Below are positions 8,109 to 18,606 of a DNA stretch of 43,622 nucleotides, one piece after another. The notes below the pieces were generated by a model. The model saw only the letters and a program-made list of their open reading frames with translations, ran no database searches and was not told the DNA's origin. Source of the stretch: Ignavibacteria bacterium GWC2_36_12 (GTDB lineage Bacteria; Bacteroidota; Ignavibacteria; Ignavibacteriales; Ignavibacteriaceae); NCBI GenBank assembly GCA_001802795.1, contig MGZZ01000114.1, forward strand, positions 1 to 43,622, given 5' to 3'. A program made the translations under genes and the position numbers. Every line of letters begins with the position of its first letter. Position 1 is the first letter of the stretch.

Positions 8109-11027
8109 ATGAAAATATCAAGACCTGTTTTTTTTCTAGTGTTTGTGGTTGCTTATTTCCCCTTAAGCCATTCAACCAGTACAGCTTATGAAATGCTGGA
8201 AGATGGAATTATTTTAAAAATTAATAAACAAAATGACACAGATCCACAGTTAATAAAAGTCCAGGTCTATGCTGAAAACATTATACGTATAATAGCGGCT
8301 CCTGGTAATTCTTTTTCGGAACGGCAGAGCCTGATGCTGGATGAAGAAGCTCAAAAATTATTAGACAAGAAAGATTTTTCAGGTGCAAGTCTTCCTCCGA
8401 ATAATGATTTCATTCCTAAAGTAATAAAAGTAGAATGGAATTTAAAAGAATATGAAAAACATCTTGAAATTTCAACATCGAAAATAACAGTAAAAATAAA
8501 TAGCGAAAGCGGCGCTATTGCATTCTATGATTCAAATGGTGAATTACTTCTGAAAGAAAAGGCTCAGGGCGGAAAAATTATAACATCTGCTGAAGTAATG
8601 GGGGAACAAACATTTAACATTCAACAGGTCTTTAACTCACCAAATGATGAAGCTTTCTACGGACTTGGTGGGCATCAGAATGGGGTAATAAATTATAAGA
8701 GACATGATGTTGATCTCTGGCAGTATAATATTGTAGATATAATTCCTTTCCTTGTTTCAAGCAAAAATTATGGAATCCTGTGGGATAACAACTCACGTAC
8801 AAAATTTGGCGATATCAGACATTATCAATCATTATCTGATTTAAAATTATACGGGAAAGATAATCAACCCGGGGGATTAACAGCAGAATATTTTAGAGAC
8901 ACTCTCTTCAGATCAGTTTTTACAATTCAAAAAGAAGAAAGAATTGAGCATGAATATCTTGATTTAAATGATGAATACCCGGAAGGTTTTAAAGAAAATG
9001 TTAAAGCGGTAAGATGGAGCGGTCACATAGAAAGTTCTGAAACCGGTGAACATAAATTCAGATTGTTTAGCTCCGGTTACACTAAAATGTGGATAAATAA
9101 TGAACTGGTTGTTGACTCATGGAGGCAAAATTGGCTTCCATGGACACATTTAATCAGATTAAATATGGAGGCTGGAAAAAGTTATCCTGTTGAGATTGAG
9201 TGGATTCATTCTGGCGGATATATCGGCTTGAAATATCTTACTCCTGAAGAAGACTTTTATAAAACCAGCTTATCACTTTACTCCGAAGTTGCCGATCAGA
9301 TTGATTATTATTTCATAAAAGGAAATAACCTCGATGAGGTGATAAAGGGCTACAGGAAGATTACTGGAAAAGCTACGATGATGCCTAAATGGGCAATGGG
9401 ATTCTGGCAGTGTCGCGAACGCTACAGAACTCAGGAAGAATTAATATCGGTTGTTGAAGAATTCAGAAAACGCAAGATTCCTTTAGATAATATTGTACAG
9501 GATTGGTTTTACTGGGAAGAAGATAAATGGGGGAGCCATGATTTTGATAAAAAAAGATTCCCTGATCCTGAAGGGATGATAAGAACACTTCATAATGATC
9601 TCAACACGCAAATAATGATTTCTGTATGGCCTAAATTTTATGTTGGCACCAGGCATTATGAAGAGTTTAAAAAGAACGGCTGGCTTTATATTCGGAATGT
9701 CGAGAAAGGGCAAAGAGATTGGGTGGGTCCCGGTTATCTCTCAACTTTTTATGATCCGTATTCAGAAGAAGCACGTGAGTTATACTGGAGCCAGATTAAT
9801 AAGAAATTATTTTCATTAGGAATTGATGCATGGTGGCTTGACTGCACTGAACCAGATATTCAATCTAACCTTTCTTTTGAGGAATGGAGACTGCGTATTG
9901 GACCAACAGCTCTGGGAACATCTGCACGTTATCTTAATACGTATTCACTCGTTAACACTAAAGTGGTTTATGAAGGTCAGAGGAAAGTTAAGCCGGATCG
10001 GCGGGTATTTATCTTAACCCGATCTTCTTTTGCAGGGCAGCAACGTTATGCAGCTGCAACGTGGAGTGGTGATGTTGCCTCACGCTGGGAGGATTTAAAA
10101 AATCAAATTCCGGCAGGTTTAAATTTCTCTTTATCCGGTATTCCCTACTGGACAACCGATATTGGAGGTTTTGCTGTTGAACCTCGTTATGAAAGTCCAA
10201 ATAAAGATGATTTGGAAGAATGGCGCGAATTAAATACTAGATGGTTTCAGTTCGGTACTTTTTGTCCATTGTTTCGTTCACATGGTCAGTTTCCTTACAG
10301 AGAAATGTTCAACATTGCCTCTGATGGCCATCCTGCTTTCCAGGCAATGTTAGCCTATGATAAACTTCGTTACAGATTAATGCCATATATCTATTCTCTA
10401 ACAGGTATGGTAACTCACAATGATTATACTATTATGCGTGCACTTGTGATGGATTTTAATAATGATGAAAATGTATTGAACATTGGGGATCAGTTTATGT
10501 TTGGACCATCGCTGCTTGTCAATCCTGTAACTGAATATAAAGCACGTTCCCGAAAAGTTTATCTTCCTTCAGGAACAAACTGGTACGAATTTAAAACAGG
10601 AAAATTTTATGAAGGAGGAAAGACTATAAATGCTGATGCACCTTACGAAGAGATACCATTATTTGTAAAAGGAGGTTCAATCATACCTTGCGGTCCTGAA
10701 ATTCAATATACAGATGAGAAACCCGCAGATCCTATACGTTTGCTTATTTATGCTGGAAAAGATGCCTATTTCGAATTGTATGAAGATGAAAACATAAACT
10801 ATAATTATGAGAAAGGTAAATTCTCTGTAATACCATTTAGCTATAGTGAAAAAGAGAATATTTTAACAATCGGGGAACGGCAGGGTGAATTCGATGGGAT
10901 GCTTATGGAAAGAACTTTTGAGATCATCTGGATAAATAAAAATAATATCAGAGGAATTGATTTTGAATCAAAACCGGATCTGGTTGTAATATATAACGGC
11001 AGCGAGCAAAAAATAAATGCAGAGTAA
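8109..11027 (+). CDS. Glycoside hydrolase family 31 (alpha-xylosidase/alpha-glucosidase-like) with inserted PA14 domain
   Basis: 'DAWWLDCTEPDIQ' nucleophile region, 'AATWSGDVASRWEDLKNQIPAGLNFSLSGIPYWTTDIGGF'; PA14-like 'AEYFRDTLF...HKFRLFSSGYTKMWINNELVVDSW...YPVEIEW'. Confidence 0.92.
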   Translation: MKISRPVFFLVFVVAYFPLSHSTSTAYEMLEDGIILKINKQNDTDPQLIKVQVYAENIIRIIAAPGNSFSERQSLMLDEEAQKLLDKKDFSGASLPPNNDFIPKVIKVEWNLKEYEKHLEISTSKITVKINSESGAIAFYDSNGELLLKEKAQGGKIITSAEVMGEQTFNIQQVFNSPNDEAFYGLGGHQNGVINYKRHDVDLWQYNIVDIIPFLVSSKNYGILWDNNSRTKFGDIRHYQSLSDLKLYGKDNQPGGLTAEYFRDTLFRSVFTIQKEERIEHEYLDLNDEYPEGFKENVKAVRWSGHIESSETGEHKFRLFSSGYTKMWINNELVVDSWRQNWLPWTHLIRLNMEAGKSYPVEIEWIHSGGYIGLKYLTPEEDFYKTSLSLYSEVADQIDYYFIKGNNLDEVIKGYRKITGKATMMPKWAMGFWQCRERYRTQEELISVVEEFRKRKIPLDNIVQDWFYWEEDKWGSHDFDKKRFPDPEGMIRTLHNDLNTQIMISVWPKFYVGTRHYEEFKKNGWLYIRNVEKGQRDWVGPGYLSTFYDPYSEEARELYWSQINKKLFSLGIDAWWLDCTEPDIQSNLSFEEWRLRIGPTALGTSARYLNTYSLVNTKVVYEGQRKVKPDRRVFILTRSSFAGQQRYAAATWSGDVASRWEDLKNQIPAGLNFSLSGIPYWTTDIGGFAVEPRYESPNKDDLEEWRELNTRWFQFGTFCPLFRSHGQFPYREMFNIASDGHPAFQAMLAYDKLRYRLMPYIYSLTGMVTHNDYTIMRALVMDFNNDENVLNIGDQFMFGPSLLVNPVTEYKARSRKVYLPSGTNWYEFKTGKFYEGGKTINADAPYEEIPLFVKGGSIIPCGPEIQYTDEKPADPIRLLIYAGKDAYFELYEDENINYNYEKGKFSVIPFSYSEKENILTIGERQGEFDGMLMERTFEIIWINKNNIRGIDFESKPDLVVIYNGSEQKINAE

Positions 11028-11164
11028 TGATGACGATGTTGGTAATAATGAGATTGTAAATGAGGAAAAACCGGCAGGCTATTTATTTAAAAAAATACAG
11101 ATTCTTTATAAACATTTTAGAGAAAGTTTTAATAAGAAAATAAAAATTATTCAGGAGGAAAAAT

Positions 11165-14134
11165 ATGGGCAAAACTACCATTTATAATAAAAGAATTTTT
11201 GCGTCTGCTTTTATTTTTCTTTTATTAACACTTCCCTCTATATGTCTTGCGCAAACCGGCACTGTAAAAGGTCGAGTATTAGATAAATCTACCAAAGAAA
11301 CACTTGTCGGAGCAAACGTAATCATTAAAGGTACAAGTTTAGGTGCCGCAACTGATTTATATGGTAATTTTATAATTCGTAATATTCCTGCTGGTCAGCA
11401 CTCATTAACTATTTCATACATAGGTTATAATTCTATAACTGTTGATATCAACATTCCGGAAGGAAAAACATTAGAGCAGGATTTTTCTCTGGAACCAAAA
11501 ACAATAGAAGGGGAAACAGTTACTGTTACTGCTCAAGCACAGGGGCAATTGCAAGCAATAAATCAACAACTCTCATCGACCGGAATTACAAGTGTAGTTT
11601 CAAAAGAACGCATACAAGAAGTACCGGATGCCAATGCAGCAGAATCAGTAGGACGTTTACCGGGAATATCATTAAAAAGATCATCAGGGGAAGGCAATGA
11701 AATAGTAATCAGAGGAATACAACCCAGATTGAATCTTATAACAATCAATAATATCAGAATGCCATCAACAAATGAAAATAATACAGCCGTAGGCTTAGCG
11801 GGTATATCCCAGTATCTGTTGGATGGCATAGAAGTGAGAAAATCACTTAGGGCAGAAGATGATGCAGATGTAATAGGCGGAATAGTAGACCTAAAGCTTG
11901 CGACTGCACCTGAAGGCTTAAGAGGAGATGCAATATTTGAAGGTGTGTATAATGGACTAACCAGCGATGCTGGCTCATATAGAAGCTCAGTCCATTTAAG
12001 CAACCGTTTCTTTGATGATAAATTAGGAGTGATAGGACAGCTTAATCTCGAGAAAGCAGACCGAACAAATCATGCATTATCGGCAGGATTCAATAGGGAT
12101 ACACGAATAACGGATAATAGGGGAGTGTTTCTTACCAATGGAAATTTTCAAATGAACGATATAATACGAGACCGTTTTGGAGCAACAGTTTTGTTGGACT
12201 ATAAGCTGCCTCAAGGGAAGATACAGGTTAATTCAATATATAATAACTTTGATGAAGATCGTTGGGAGAGAAACTCAGTATTCAATGTAGCTGCGGGAGC
12301 GGTAAGCTTGAATAAGGATATGAGAGCAGTGATTGAAAATAATTATTCATTAATCAACGGATTCAGTTTAGAAACAGATATATTTGGATCTGCGTTTTTA
12401 GATGTTGGAGCTGCATTTACTACCGGACAAAGAGATGGAAACACCAAAATGCTTCAATTCTTTTATGATTCCAGCGTAGAAGAACCCATTGCTCCGCAAT
12501 TTACTCAAAATCCATATGGTAAAATAGCTTATGATATAGTTCCATTTATGCGGGATATAGATTCAAACTATCAGATATCAAGGTTAAATAGACAAGATAG
12601 AACATTTAAGCAAAATGAAAGTACATTCCAAACTAATTTTAAGGTACCTTTTAATTTAAGCGATCAATTATCGGGATATATAAAATTAGGCGGAAAGATG
12701 CGATTCAAGGATCGAAATTATGATTTTGAGGAAGATGGAGATTTAGGAGGGATCTATGGAGGAGACGTTGATATCAACAGGCAAATGATCAGAGATAATC
12801 CGGAAATTGCATGGCCCTGGACGTGGGCTAATCGTCCGCCAAATAAAACAGCCTTACCGGCATATGTGTTATTTGCAAATAGATCGGATAACATATTGGA
12901 GGACCGGGTTACATTGCAAAATTTTGCAGACAGAAAATTAGTAGAACAATTGGTTGACCGGGCTAAAGCATCAAATTGGGCAAACCTGTCTTTGTGGTAT
13001 CAACCGCGTGCTCAAGATTTGTCAAATGATTATGATGGAGACGAGAAGTTATATGCCGGATATTTTATGACAGATTTAAATTGGGGAAAAATTTTAACAC
13101 TTAATGCGGGATTACGTTATGAAAAAGAAGAAACAATGTATAAAGGTTACGGTGTTCAAGATATAGCGAGTGCATCTGATAATTTATTTCCACTTGATCC
13201 AGTAAAACGAACTAATGAGTATTTTCTGCCAAGTGCAACATTGCGATTTAATTATACTGATTGGGGAGATGTAAGAGTGGCATATTCTAAATCTCTGGCA
13301 AGACCAGAATATTATGCATTTATACCACATTTCAGCGCAGATTTAAGGAATACTTTCACTTCTGCAGCCGGCAACACCCATCTGGAACCGGCAGTATCCA
13401 ATAACTTTGACCTTATATTTTCATTCTACGGTAATTACATAGGTTTATTTACTGTAGGCGGTTTTTACAAGGAAATTGAAAAGTTCTTTTATCAAGCCAA
13501 TTTTGAAGTAATTGACGCGGCAATAGACAATAAAATGCATGACTATAATTTCGTTGTTCCAAAAGGACAATATATAAATGTATGGAGAAATCTTGATAGA
13601 ACATCATATTTAAAAGGGTTAGAATTTGATTTGCAGACAAATTTCTGGTATTTCCCTTCTCCGTTTAATGGAATTGTACTGGGTGTAAATTATACAAAGA
13701 TTTCATCAAAAGCATTTTATTATACTCCACGCAAGGAAAAGATATTCTACGGTCCTAAACCGTTTGAATTTTATGAAGTACTTATAGATAGTTTCCAGAC
13801 CCAACAATTGATAGACCAGCCGAATGATATATTTAATTTATCAGTGGGATATGATTATAAAGATTTTTCGATGAGAGTTGCATATTATTTCCAGGGTAAA
13901 ACATTAGCATTTGTAACAAATTATATAGAAACAGACGGATTTAGACATGATTATTCAAGATTGGATTTATCAGTGCGACAGAGACTACCACTAGGAGGAC
14001 TATCGGTACAATTTTTATTAAATAATATTACTCAAGTAGCAGATAAGGCATACACCTATACAAAGCAATATAATAATAATGAACAGTATTACGGTATGAC
14101 AGGCTCGCTAGGACTTAGGTATGAATTTAAATAA
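11165..14134 (+). CDS. TonB-dependent receptor with N-terminal carboxypeptidase-regulatory-like domain (TonB-Xanth-Caul-like rather than SusC-like)
   Basis: 'GTVKGRVLDKSTKETLVGANVIIKGTSLGAATDLYGNF', plug 'DANAAESVGRLPGISLKRSSGEGNEIVIRGIQPRLNLITINN', C-terminal beta-strand 'GSLGLRYEFK'. Confidence 0.92.
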   Translation: MGKTTIYNKRIFASAFIFLLLTLPSICLAQTGTVKGRVLDKSTKETLVGANVIIKGTSLGAATDLYGNFIIRNIPAGQHSLTISYIGYNSITVDINIPEGKTLEQDFSLEPKTIEGETVTVTAQAQGQLQAINQQLSSTGITSVVSKERIQEVPDANAAESVGRLPGISLKRSSGEGNEIVIRGIQPRLNLITINNIRMPSTNENNTAVGLAGISQYLLDGIEVRKSLRAEDDADVIGGIVDLKLATAPEGLRGDAIFEGVYNGLTSDAGSYRSSVHLSNRFFDDKLGVIGQLNLEKADRTNHALSAGFNRDTRITDNRGVFLTNGNFQMNDIIRDRFGATVLLDYKLPQGKIQVNSIYNNFDEDRWERNSVFNVAAGAVSLNKDMRAVIENNYSLINGFSLETDIFGSAFLDVGAAFTTGQRDGNTKMLQFFYDSSVEEPIAPQFTQNPYGKIAYDIVPFMRDIDSNYQISRLNRQDRTFKQNESTFQTNFKVPFNLSDQLSGYIKLGGKMRFKDRNYDFEEDGDLGGIYGGDVDINRQMIRDNPEIAWPWTWANRPPNKTALPAYVLFANRSDNILEDRVTLQNFADRKLVEQLVDRAKASNWANLSLWYQPRAQDLSNDYDGDEKLYAGYFMTDLNWGKILTLNAGLRYEKEETMYKGYGVQDIASASDNLFPLDPVKRTNEYFLPSATLRFNYTDWGDVRVAYSKSLARPEYYAFIPHFSADLRNTFTSAAGNTHLEPAVSNNFDLIFSFYGNYIGLFTVGGFYKEIEKFFYQANFEVIDAAIDNKMHDYNFVVPKGQYINVWRNLDRTSYLKGLEFDLQTNFWYFPSPFNGIVLGVNYTKISSKAFYYTPRKEKIFYGPKPFEFYEVLIDSFQTQQLIDQPNDIFNLSVGYDYKDFSMRVAYYFQGKTLAFVTNYIETDGFRHDYSRLDLSVRQRLPLGGLSVQFLLNNITQVADKAYTYTKQYNNNEQYYGMTGSLGLRYEFK

Positions 14135-14228
14135 GGAGGTTTTTATTAAAGTAGATGAAAAATTACAAAAAAAACAAACAGTTACTGTAATCATAATAAC
14201 TAATAACTCAACTAAATAGGAGGTCATA

Positions 14229-15929
14229 ATGACTAGACAATTACTGTTCGTAACAACATTAGTTTTACTAGTTGCTGTCTTTTTTAATAATCCTGCATAT
14301 GCTACTACGGAGCATGGTGATACTTTAGTTATTCATCAGGAAGATCAGGATGCAATGCCCTGGAATGAAATTATTGCTGCTGATACAAATGAAGACGGTT
14401 CCCGCAAACATTTGATTTATGAACTTGATCCGGATGGCTGGTATCCATTATCCGGAACACTTACGGCTGCTACTTATGATTTGCATATTGTAGGTGGAAA
14501 AAGAACTGCAGGTCAATCAAGACCAATTATTCTTACTCAGGATCCGTTCGGCGGATGGTTTATGTTAAGCGGCGGCCAAAATGTAACTTTCAAAGGTCTT
14601 CATATAATGCAAGCCGCTGAAACCATAGGTGGTAATATCGGTCCGTGGGCAAGATCCGGTTTGGAACTTACTGGTGTAAACAGCAAAGTTGTTTTTCATG
14701 ATTGTATCTGGGATTTTACTACCGGATTTACTGCTTTAATGAATAAGGAGGGTCTCAATCTTAAAGCAACCAATTCCCTTTTCCGTTTTAGCAAACCGCT
14801 TGATAACAGTGTATGGGCCGGACAGGGACTTGATATTAGTGCAGCACCATTAGATACTGTAATTATACAGAATTGTACATGGTATGGCGGCGGTCCTTTC
14901 ATGCTCAAAACATGGGAATCAACCGAGACATTTTTCAAAATGGACCATGTAACTATTGTCGACTTTGTTCAATGGCCAATTCATGGGGTACACTGGGTAA
15001 ATTCTGAGTTTACAAATAATTTGTTTTACAATGCATATACTATGGGAGAGGATTCTGCTCAGATAAAAGGACAGGACCCGGATTTGTTGCCGTTCGCTGT
15101 AATAAATGTTGATACAATTTTCTTTACTGAGTCAGGAATGGTGGACAACACGAGAGAAGCAGCCCGTAATTTAATTGTTAAAAATAACAACAATTTTCTA
15201 AGTCAAAGTATTAAAGATTACTGGGCAGTTGCTTCATCAGACCCTGCGACATATCACGAATTTAGCGCTCCGGATCCTGCAGTCAATGATGGTTTCATGA
15301 ATTCACGTACAGCAGCCATGTTCGCGGATAATACAACTTGGCCCGGTTTTGTACTTGAAAATACTACAAGTCTGGACCCACAATTTCAAGATTACTTTGA
15401 TTATTCTGACACATTAGTGAACTATTCCAAGTTTTATTATGTCTATGCCTGGCCGGATGCACAACCGACTACATTTATGACGGATCCGGATGGTGAACCA
15501 CTCATGCCTACTGATCCAATGGTTTATAATTTGAAGGTTACTAATGCTGCATTAAGAACAGCAAGTACAACAGGCGGACCAATTGGCGATTTAACATGGG
15601 AATTACCAGAGGGATATAACACTCCTGAAATAGTAACAGATGTAAAAGAAATCCATTCATTGCCAATAGAATTTGCTCTTAAACAAAACTATCCCAATCC
15701 GTTCAATCCGACTACTACCATCAACTTCTCAATCGGAAAGGCATCAAACGTTAAGTTGACGGTTTATAACACCCTGGGTCAGAAAGTTGCAAAGCTGGTT
15801 GATAACTTTATGAATGCCGGTGCTTACGAAGTTAAATTCAATGCAAGCCGCCTGGCTTCCGGTGTTTACTTATATCGTCTTGAGGCTGATAATTTTAAGC
15901 TGGATAAGAAGATGATGCTGCTAAAGTAA
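14229..15929 (+). CDS. T9SS type A sorting-domain protein with probable right-handed beta-helix N-terminal region
   Basis: Signal peptide; 'GGQNVTFKGLHIMQA', 'SLFRFSKPLD', 'VIIQNCTWYGG' helix-like repeats; tail 'LKQNYPNPFNPTTTINFSIGKASNVKLTVYNTLGQKV...LASGVYLYRLEADNFKLDKKMMLLK'. Confidence 0.85.
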   Translation: MTRQLLFVTTLVLLVAVFFNNPAYATTEHGDTLVIHQEDQDAMPWNEIIAADTNEDGSRKHLIYELDPDGWYPLSGTLTAATYDLHIVGGKRTAGQSRPIILTQDPFGGWFMLSGGQNVTFKGLHIMQAAETIGGNIGPWARSGLELTGVNSKVVFHDCIWDFTTGFTALMNKEGLNLKATNSLFRFSKPLDNSVWAGQGLDISAAPLDTVIIQNCTWYGGGPFMLKTWESTETFFKMDHVTIVDFVQWPIHGVHWVNSEFTNNLFYNAYTMGEDSAQIKGQDPDLLPFAVINVDTIFFTESGMVDNTREAARNLIVKNNNNFLSQSIKDYWAVASSDPATYHEFSAPDPAVNDGFMNSRTAAMFADNTTWPGFVLENTTSLDPQFQDYFDYSDTLVNYSKFYYVYAWPDAQPTTFMTDPDGEPLMPTDPMVYNLKVTNAALRTASTTGGPIGDLTWELPEGYNTPEIVTDVKEIHSLPIEFALKQNYPNPFNPTTTINFSIGKASNVKLTVYNTLGQKVAKLVDNFMNAGAYEVKFNASRLASGVYLYRLEADNFKLDKKMMLLK

Positions 15930-15952
15930 TTCCTTCCACCTCCTCACTTGAA

Positions 15953-15987
15953 GTGCACCTCCGGTTATACTGGGGGTGTGCTTTTCT
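15953..15987 (+). terminator. Probable terminator hairpin after the T9SS gene
   Basis: GTGCACCTCC-ggttatact-GGGGGTGTGC followed by TTTTCT; imperfect stem. Confidence 0.5.
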
Positions 15988-16115
15988 CAGCATCATGATT
16001 TAACGCTTGCAGGTCTTGAGATTTTTGCAAACCCACAAAGCGTTGTTATGCAGGAGAGGAGTAGAGGAAAGTACTTTCAAAAGAAAGATAAAAAGTAATT
16101 TTAACAGGAGATACT

Positions 16116-16598
16116 ATGATGAAAAAGATGTATACAATTTTACAATTGGTCTTTCTTACGGATAGATTATGGGGCCGCTGGTTCTATAAGTGGTAAAATT
16201 ACTGATGTAGTTACAGGAGAGCCGCTTTTTGGTGCTAATGTATTTTTGGAGGCACTAGTATTGGTGCTGCAACTGATAATGAAGGGAAATATATAATAGG
16301 CAATCTTTCAGCGGGGTCGTATACATTAAAAATTTCATATATCGGTTATGAATCAAAAGCAATTCAGATAGATTTAAAAGAAAATGAACGCATCGAAGAG
16401 AACATACAACTTGAAACAGAAGCCGTAGCAACGGGTGAGGTATTCAAACAAGCTGGAAAATATTATTCCCGGCTTACAATTGACAAACTTCAAATTACAA
16501 GCGGTATATATTTTTATACATTAAGAGTAAGGAATTCTTCTCCCGATAAATTGGGATCAGAATTTTATGAAACAAAGAAGATGTTACTGCTTAAATAG
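16116..16598 (+). pseudogene. Chimeric relic: TonB-receptor N-terminal domain joined to a T9SS C-terminal tail, with frameshifts near the 5' end
   Basis: Frame-corrected reading 'AGSISGKITDVVTGEPLFGANVFLE//GTSIGAATDNEGKYIIGNLSAGSYTLKISYIGYESKAIQIDLKENERIEENIQLETEAVATGEVFKQAGKYYSRLTIDKLQITSGIYFYTLRVRNSS...FYETKKMLLLK*'. Confidence 0.8.
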
Positions 16599-16708
16599 TC
16601 GTAAAGGAGTTTCCTGAAGTGATGGCTTCGCCAAAACTAAAGAACACACAAGCGCATTGAGGGTGTTTTTAAAGACATTTATGGCAATGTCATAATGCCT
16701 CACTCCTA

Positions 16709-16741
16709 TCCCTCTCCTTTGTTGCTCCTTTAGGAGAGGGA
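16709..16741. repeat. Inverted repeat TCCCTCTCCT ... AGGAGAGGGA
   Basis: Perfect 10-bp arms at 16709-16718 and 16732-16741; weaker outer complementarity (CCTA / TTAGG). Confidence 0.7.
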
Positions 16742-16873
16742 TTAGGTGGTAAGTATGAATATATGGAAGACAATTGTACAGCAATTTTTATATCTGGTAC
16801 CAAATTGCATACTAGTAAATAATAATATTGTTTTTAGCGGTTTTTTAGAAATTCTCAACCTGCTATTTCGGAA

Positions 16874-16902
16874 GAGCGAGCAGTAATCTATTCTGCTCGC
16901 TC
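16874..16902. terminator. Strong hairpin GAGCGAGCAG-N9-CTGCTCGCTC
   Basis: Perfect 10-bp stem; only a weak T-tract follows. Confidence 0.5.
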
Positions 16903-17262
16903 GTTATTAATCATAAAATTTATCGTTCATCCTACAAGAGACCGAGTGAGTCTATAACTCTATTTATAATTGTTGGGGATTCCGCTCGGTTAATTTACCG
17001 GATTATTGTTTTTGTAAAAGAAAGTTAAACTGATATGAGATTTAATTTAGCATAATTTGAATTGCACAATAAATTCTGACTATAGTAATCAATATTGGAA
17101 CATGAATTTTTTAATTCCCTTAGCGCTTAGTTTATAAAAAGATTGTGGTTTATATACTGATACATTTTCTTAACCCTTCGTTGGGTTCCAAATGTCTAAT
17201 GTATACTAGTTGCATTAATATTTTTTTTACTACTAACCGATAAAAAAATAGATATAAAAAAT

Positions 17263-18597
17263 ATGAAGAGAATTTACTTATCCATAGTTTTTTTAGCTCT
17301 CACAATATTAATGTCCGTATTTGGCTCTGAAAAAAATAAAACTGCTCCGCAACAATTTAATTATAAAGTCGATTTTGTGGAGGTAGGTACCAGTGATGAA
17401 GAAATTGCAGGGATGGATTCAGTACTCCAATCATTTGTTGACCAAAAGAAAGTGAGCAGTGTTGTTGGCTTTGTTGCCAAAGGCGGTAATATTGTTTATA
17501 ACAAGGCTTTTGGCTGGAAAGATATGGAGAATCAAATTCCTGCAAGTGTTGATGACTATTATATCCTCTTTTCACAAACCAAAGCAGTTGTAACTGTTGC
17601 ATTTATGACGCTTGTTGAGAAGGGTTTGGTAGCCATTTATGATCCTGTTTCAAAATATTTTCCCGAAATTCCTAACCAGGTTGTTACAACTATAAATGAG
17701 GACGGAACATATGAGACTCGTCCAGTTTCGTCTCCTATGACTTTTGTGCATCTGATGTCCCATACTTCGGGGCTCGGTGCAGGACTTGTTAGGGAAATTC
17801 GTCGTGCTGAAAATCAAAAATCTGATAGACCAGGCAGTTTCGACGGAACGATGCCGGCAACCACACCGAACGGACAGCACAGCTTTGGGGGCAACTACAA
17901 TGCAAAATATCTTGAAGAAGAGATGCTTGCTCTGGTAAAATATCCGCTCGGCTTTGATCCTGGAACCGAGTGGAACTACCATGTCAGTACAAATATGTTG
18001 GGCTATATGATTGAGCGTATTTCTGGCAAAACGTTGCAGGAATATGTTAAGGAGACGGTGTTTGAACCACTCGGCATGGATAATACTGATTGGTATTATG
18101 AGCCCGGCGCACTCACCCGTTTCGTAAAAGCTTACAGTTTTGTTGACGGGAAACTAGTGCCCGCATCCAATATGTTTAGCGAAGCAACCATTAGTAAAGA
18201 GCAGACCTATTGCGAAGGTGCCATTGGGTTGAATGGTCCCATTGAAGACTATGCCAAATTCTGCCAGATGATGCTCAACAAAGGAACTTTCAACGGAAAC
18301 CGTATTTTAAAACCCGAAACCATAGAACTGATGACAACTGTCAACCGGTTACCGGAAGATAATGCCGGTGGAAAGGGATTCCAATTCGGACTGGGATTCG
18401 AGTTATATAATGAGAATAAGAAACCGGTTCTTAAAGTATCTAATACAGCGTACGCCTGGGGCGGGTTGTATGGAACGCAATACATCATTGATCCGGAAAA
18501 TGACATGATTGCATTGTTCTATCTGAATATGCCCCGTCATGAGTTACTGTATCCGATTTTCCTTATCAAGACCTATCAACTTTTTAAAAAACAATAA
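17263..18597 (+). CDS. Serine hydrolase, beta-lactamase/class C PBP family
   Basis: Signal peptide; 'LFSQTKAVVTVAFMTLVEKG' SxxK motif; 'MTFVHLMSHTSGLG'; 'FDPGTEWNYHVSTNMLGYMIERISGKTLQEYV'. Confidence 0.92.
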   Translation: MKRIYLSIVFLALTILMSVFGSEKNKTAPQQFNYKVDFVEVGTSDEEIAGMDSVLQSFVDQKKVSSVVGFVAKGGNIVYNKAFGWKDMENQIPASVDDYYILFSQTKAVVTVAFMTLVEKGLVAIYDPVSKYFPEIPNQVVTTINEDGTYETRPVSSPMTFVHLMSHTSGLGAGLVREIRRAENQKSDRPGSFDGTMPATTPNGQHSFGGNYNAKYLEEEMLALVKYPLGFDPGTEWNYHVSTNMLGYMIERISGKTLQEYVKETVFEPLGMDNTDWYYEPGALTRFVKAYSFVDGKLVPASNMFSEATISKEQTYCEGAIGLNGPIEDYAKFCQMMLNKGTFNGNRILKPETIELMTTVNRLPEDNAGGKGFQFGLGFELYNENKKPVLKVSNTAYAWGGLYGTQYIIDPENDMIALFYLNMPRHELLYPIFLIKTYQLFKKQ

Positions 18598-18606
18598 GGA
18601 GTATCA

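Noticed and set aside
11563-12003. 146-aa minus-strand ORF
   Set aside because: Antisense to the TonB receptor plug domain; no start context or family features.
8109-14134. Classical SusC/SusD polysaccharide utilisation locus
   Set aside because: No SusD-like lipoprotein is visible and the receptor plug looks non-SusC, so it is described as SusD-less instead.
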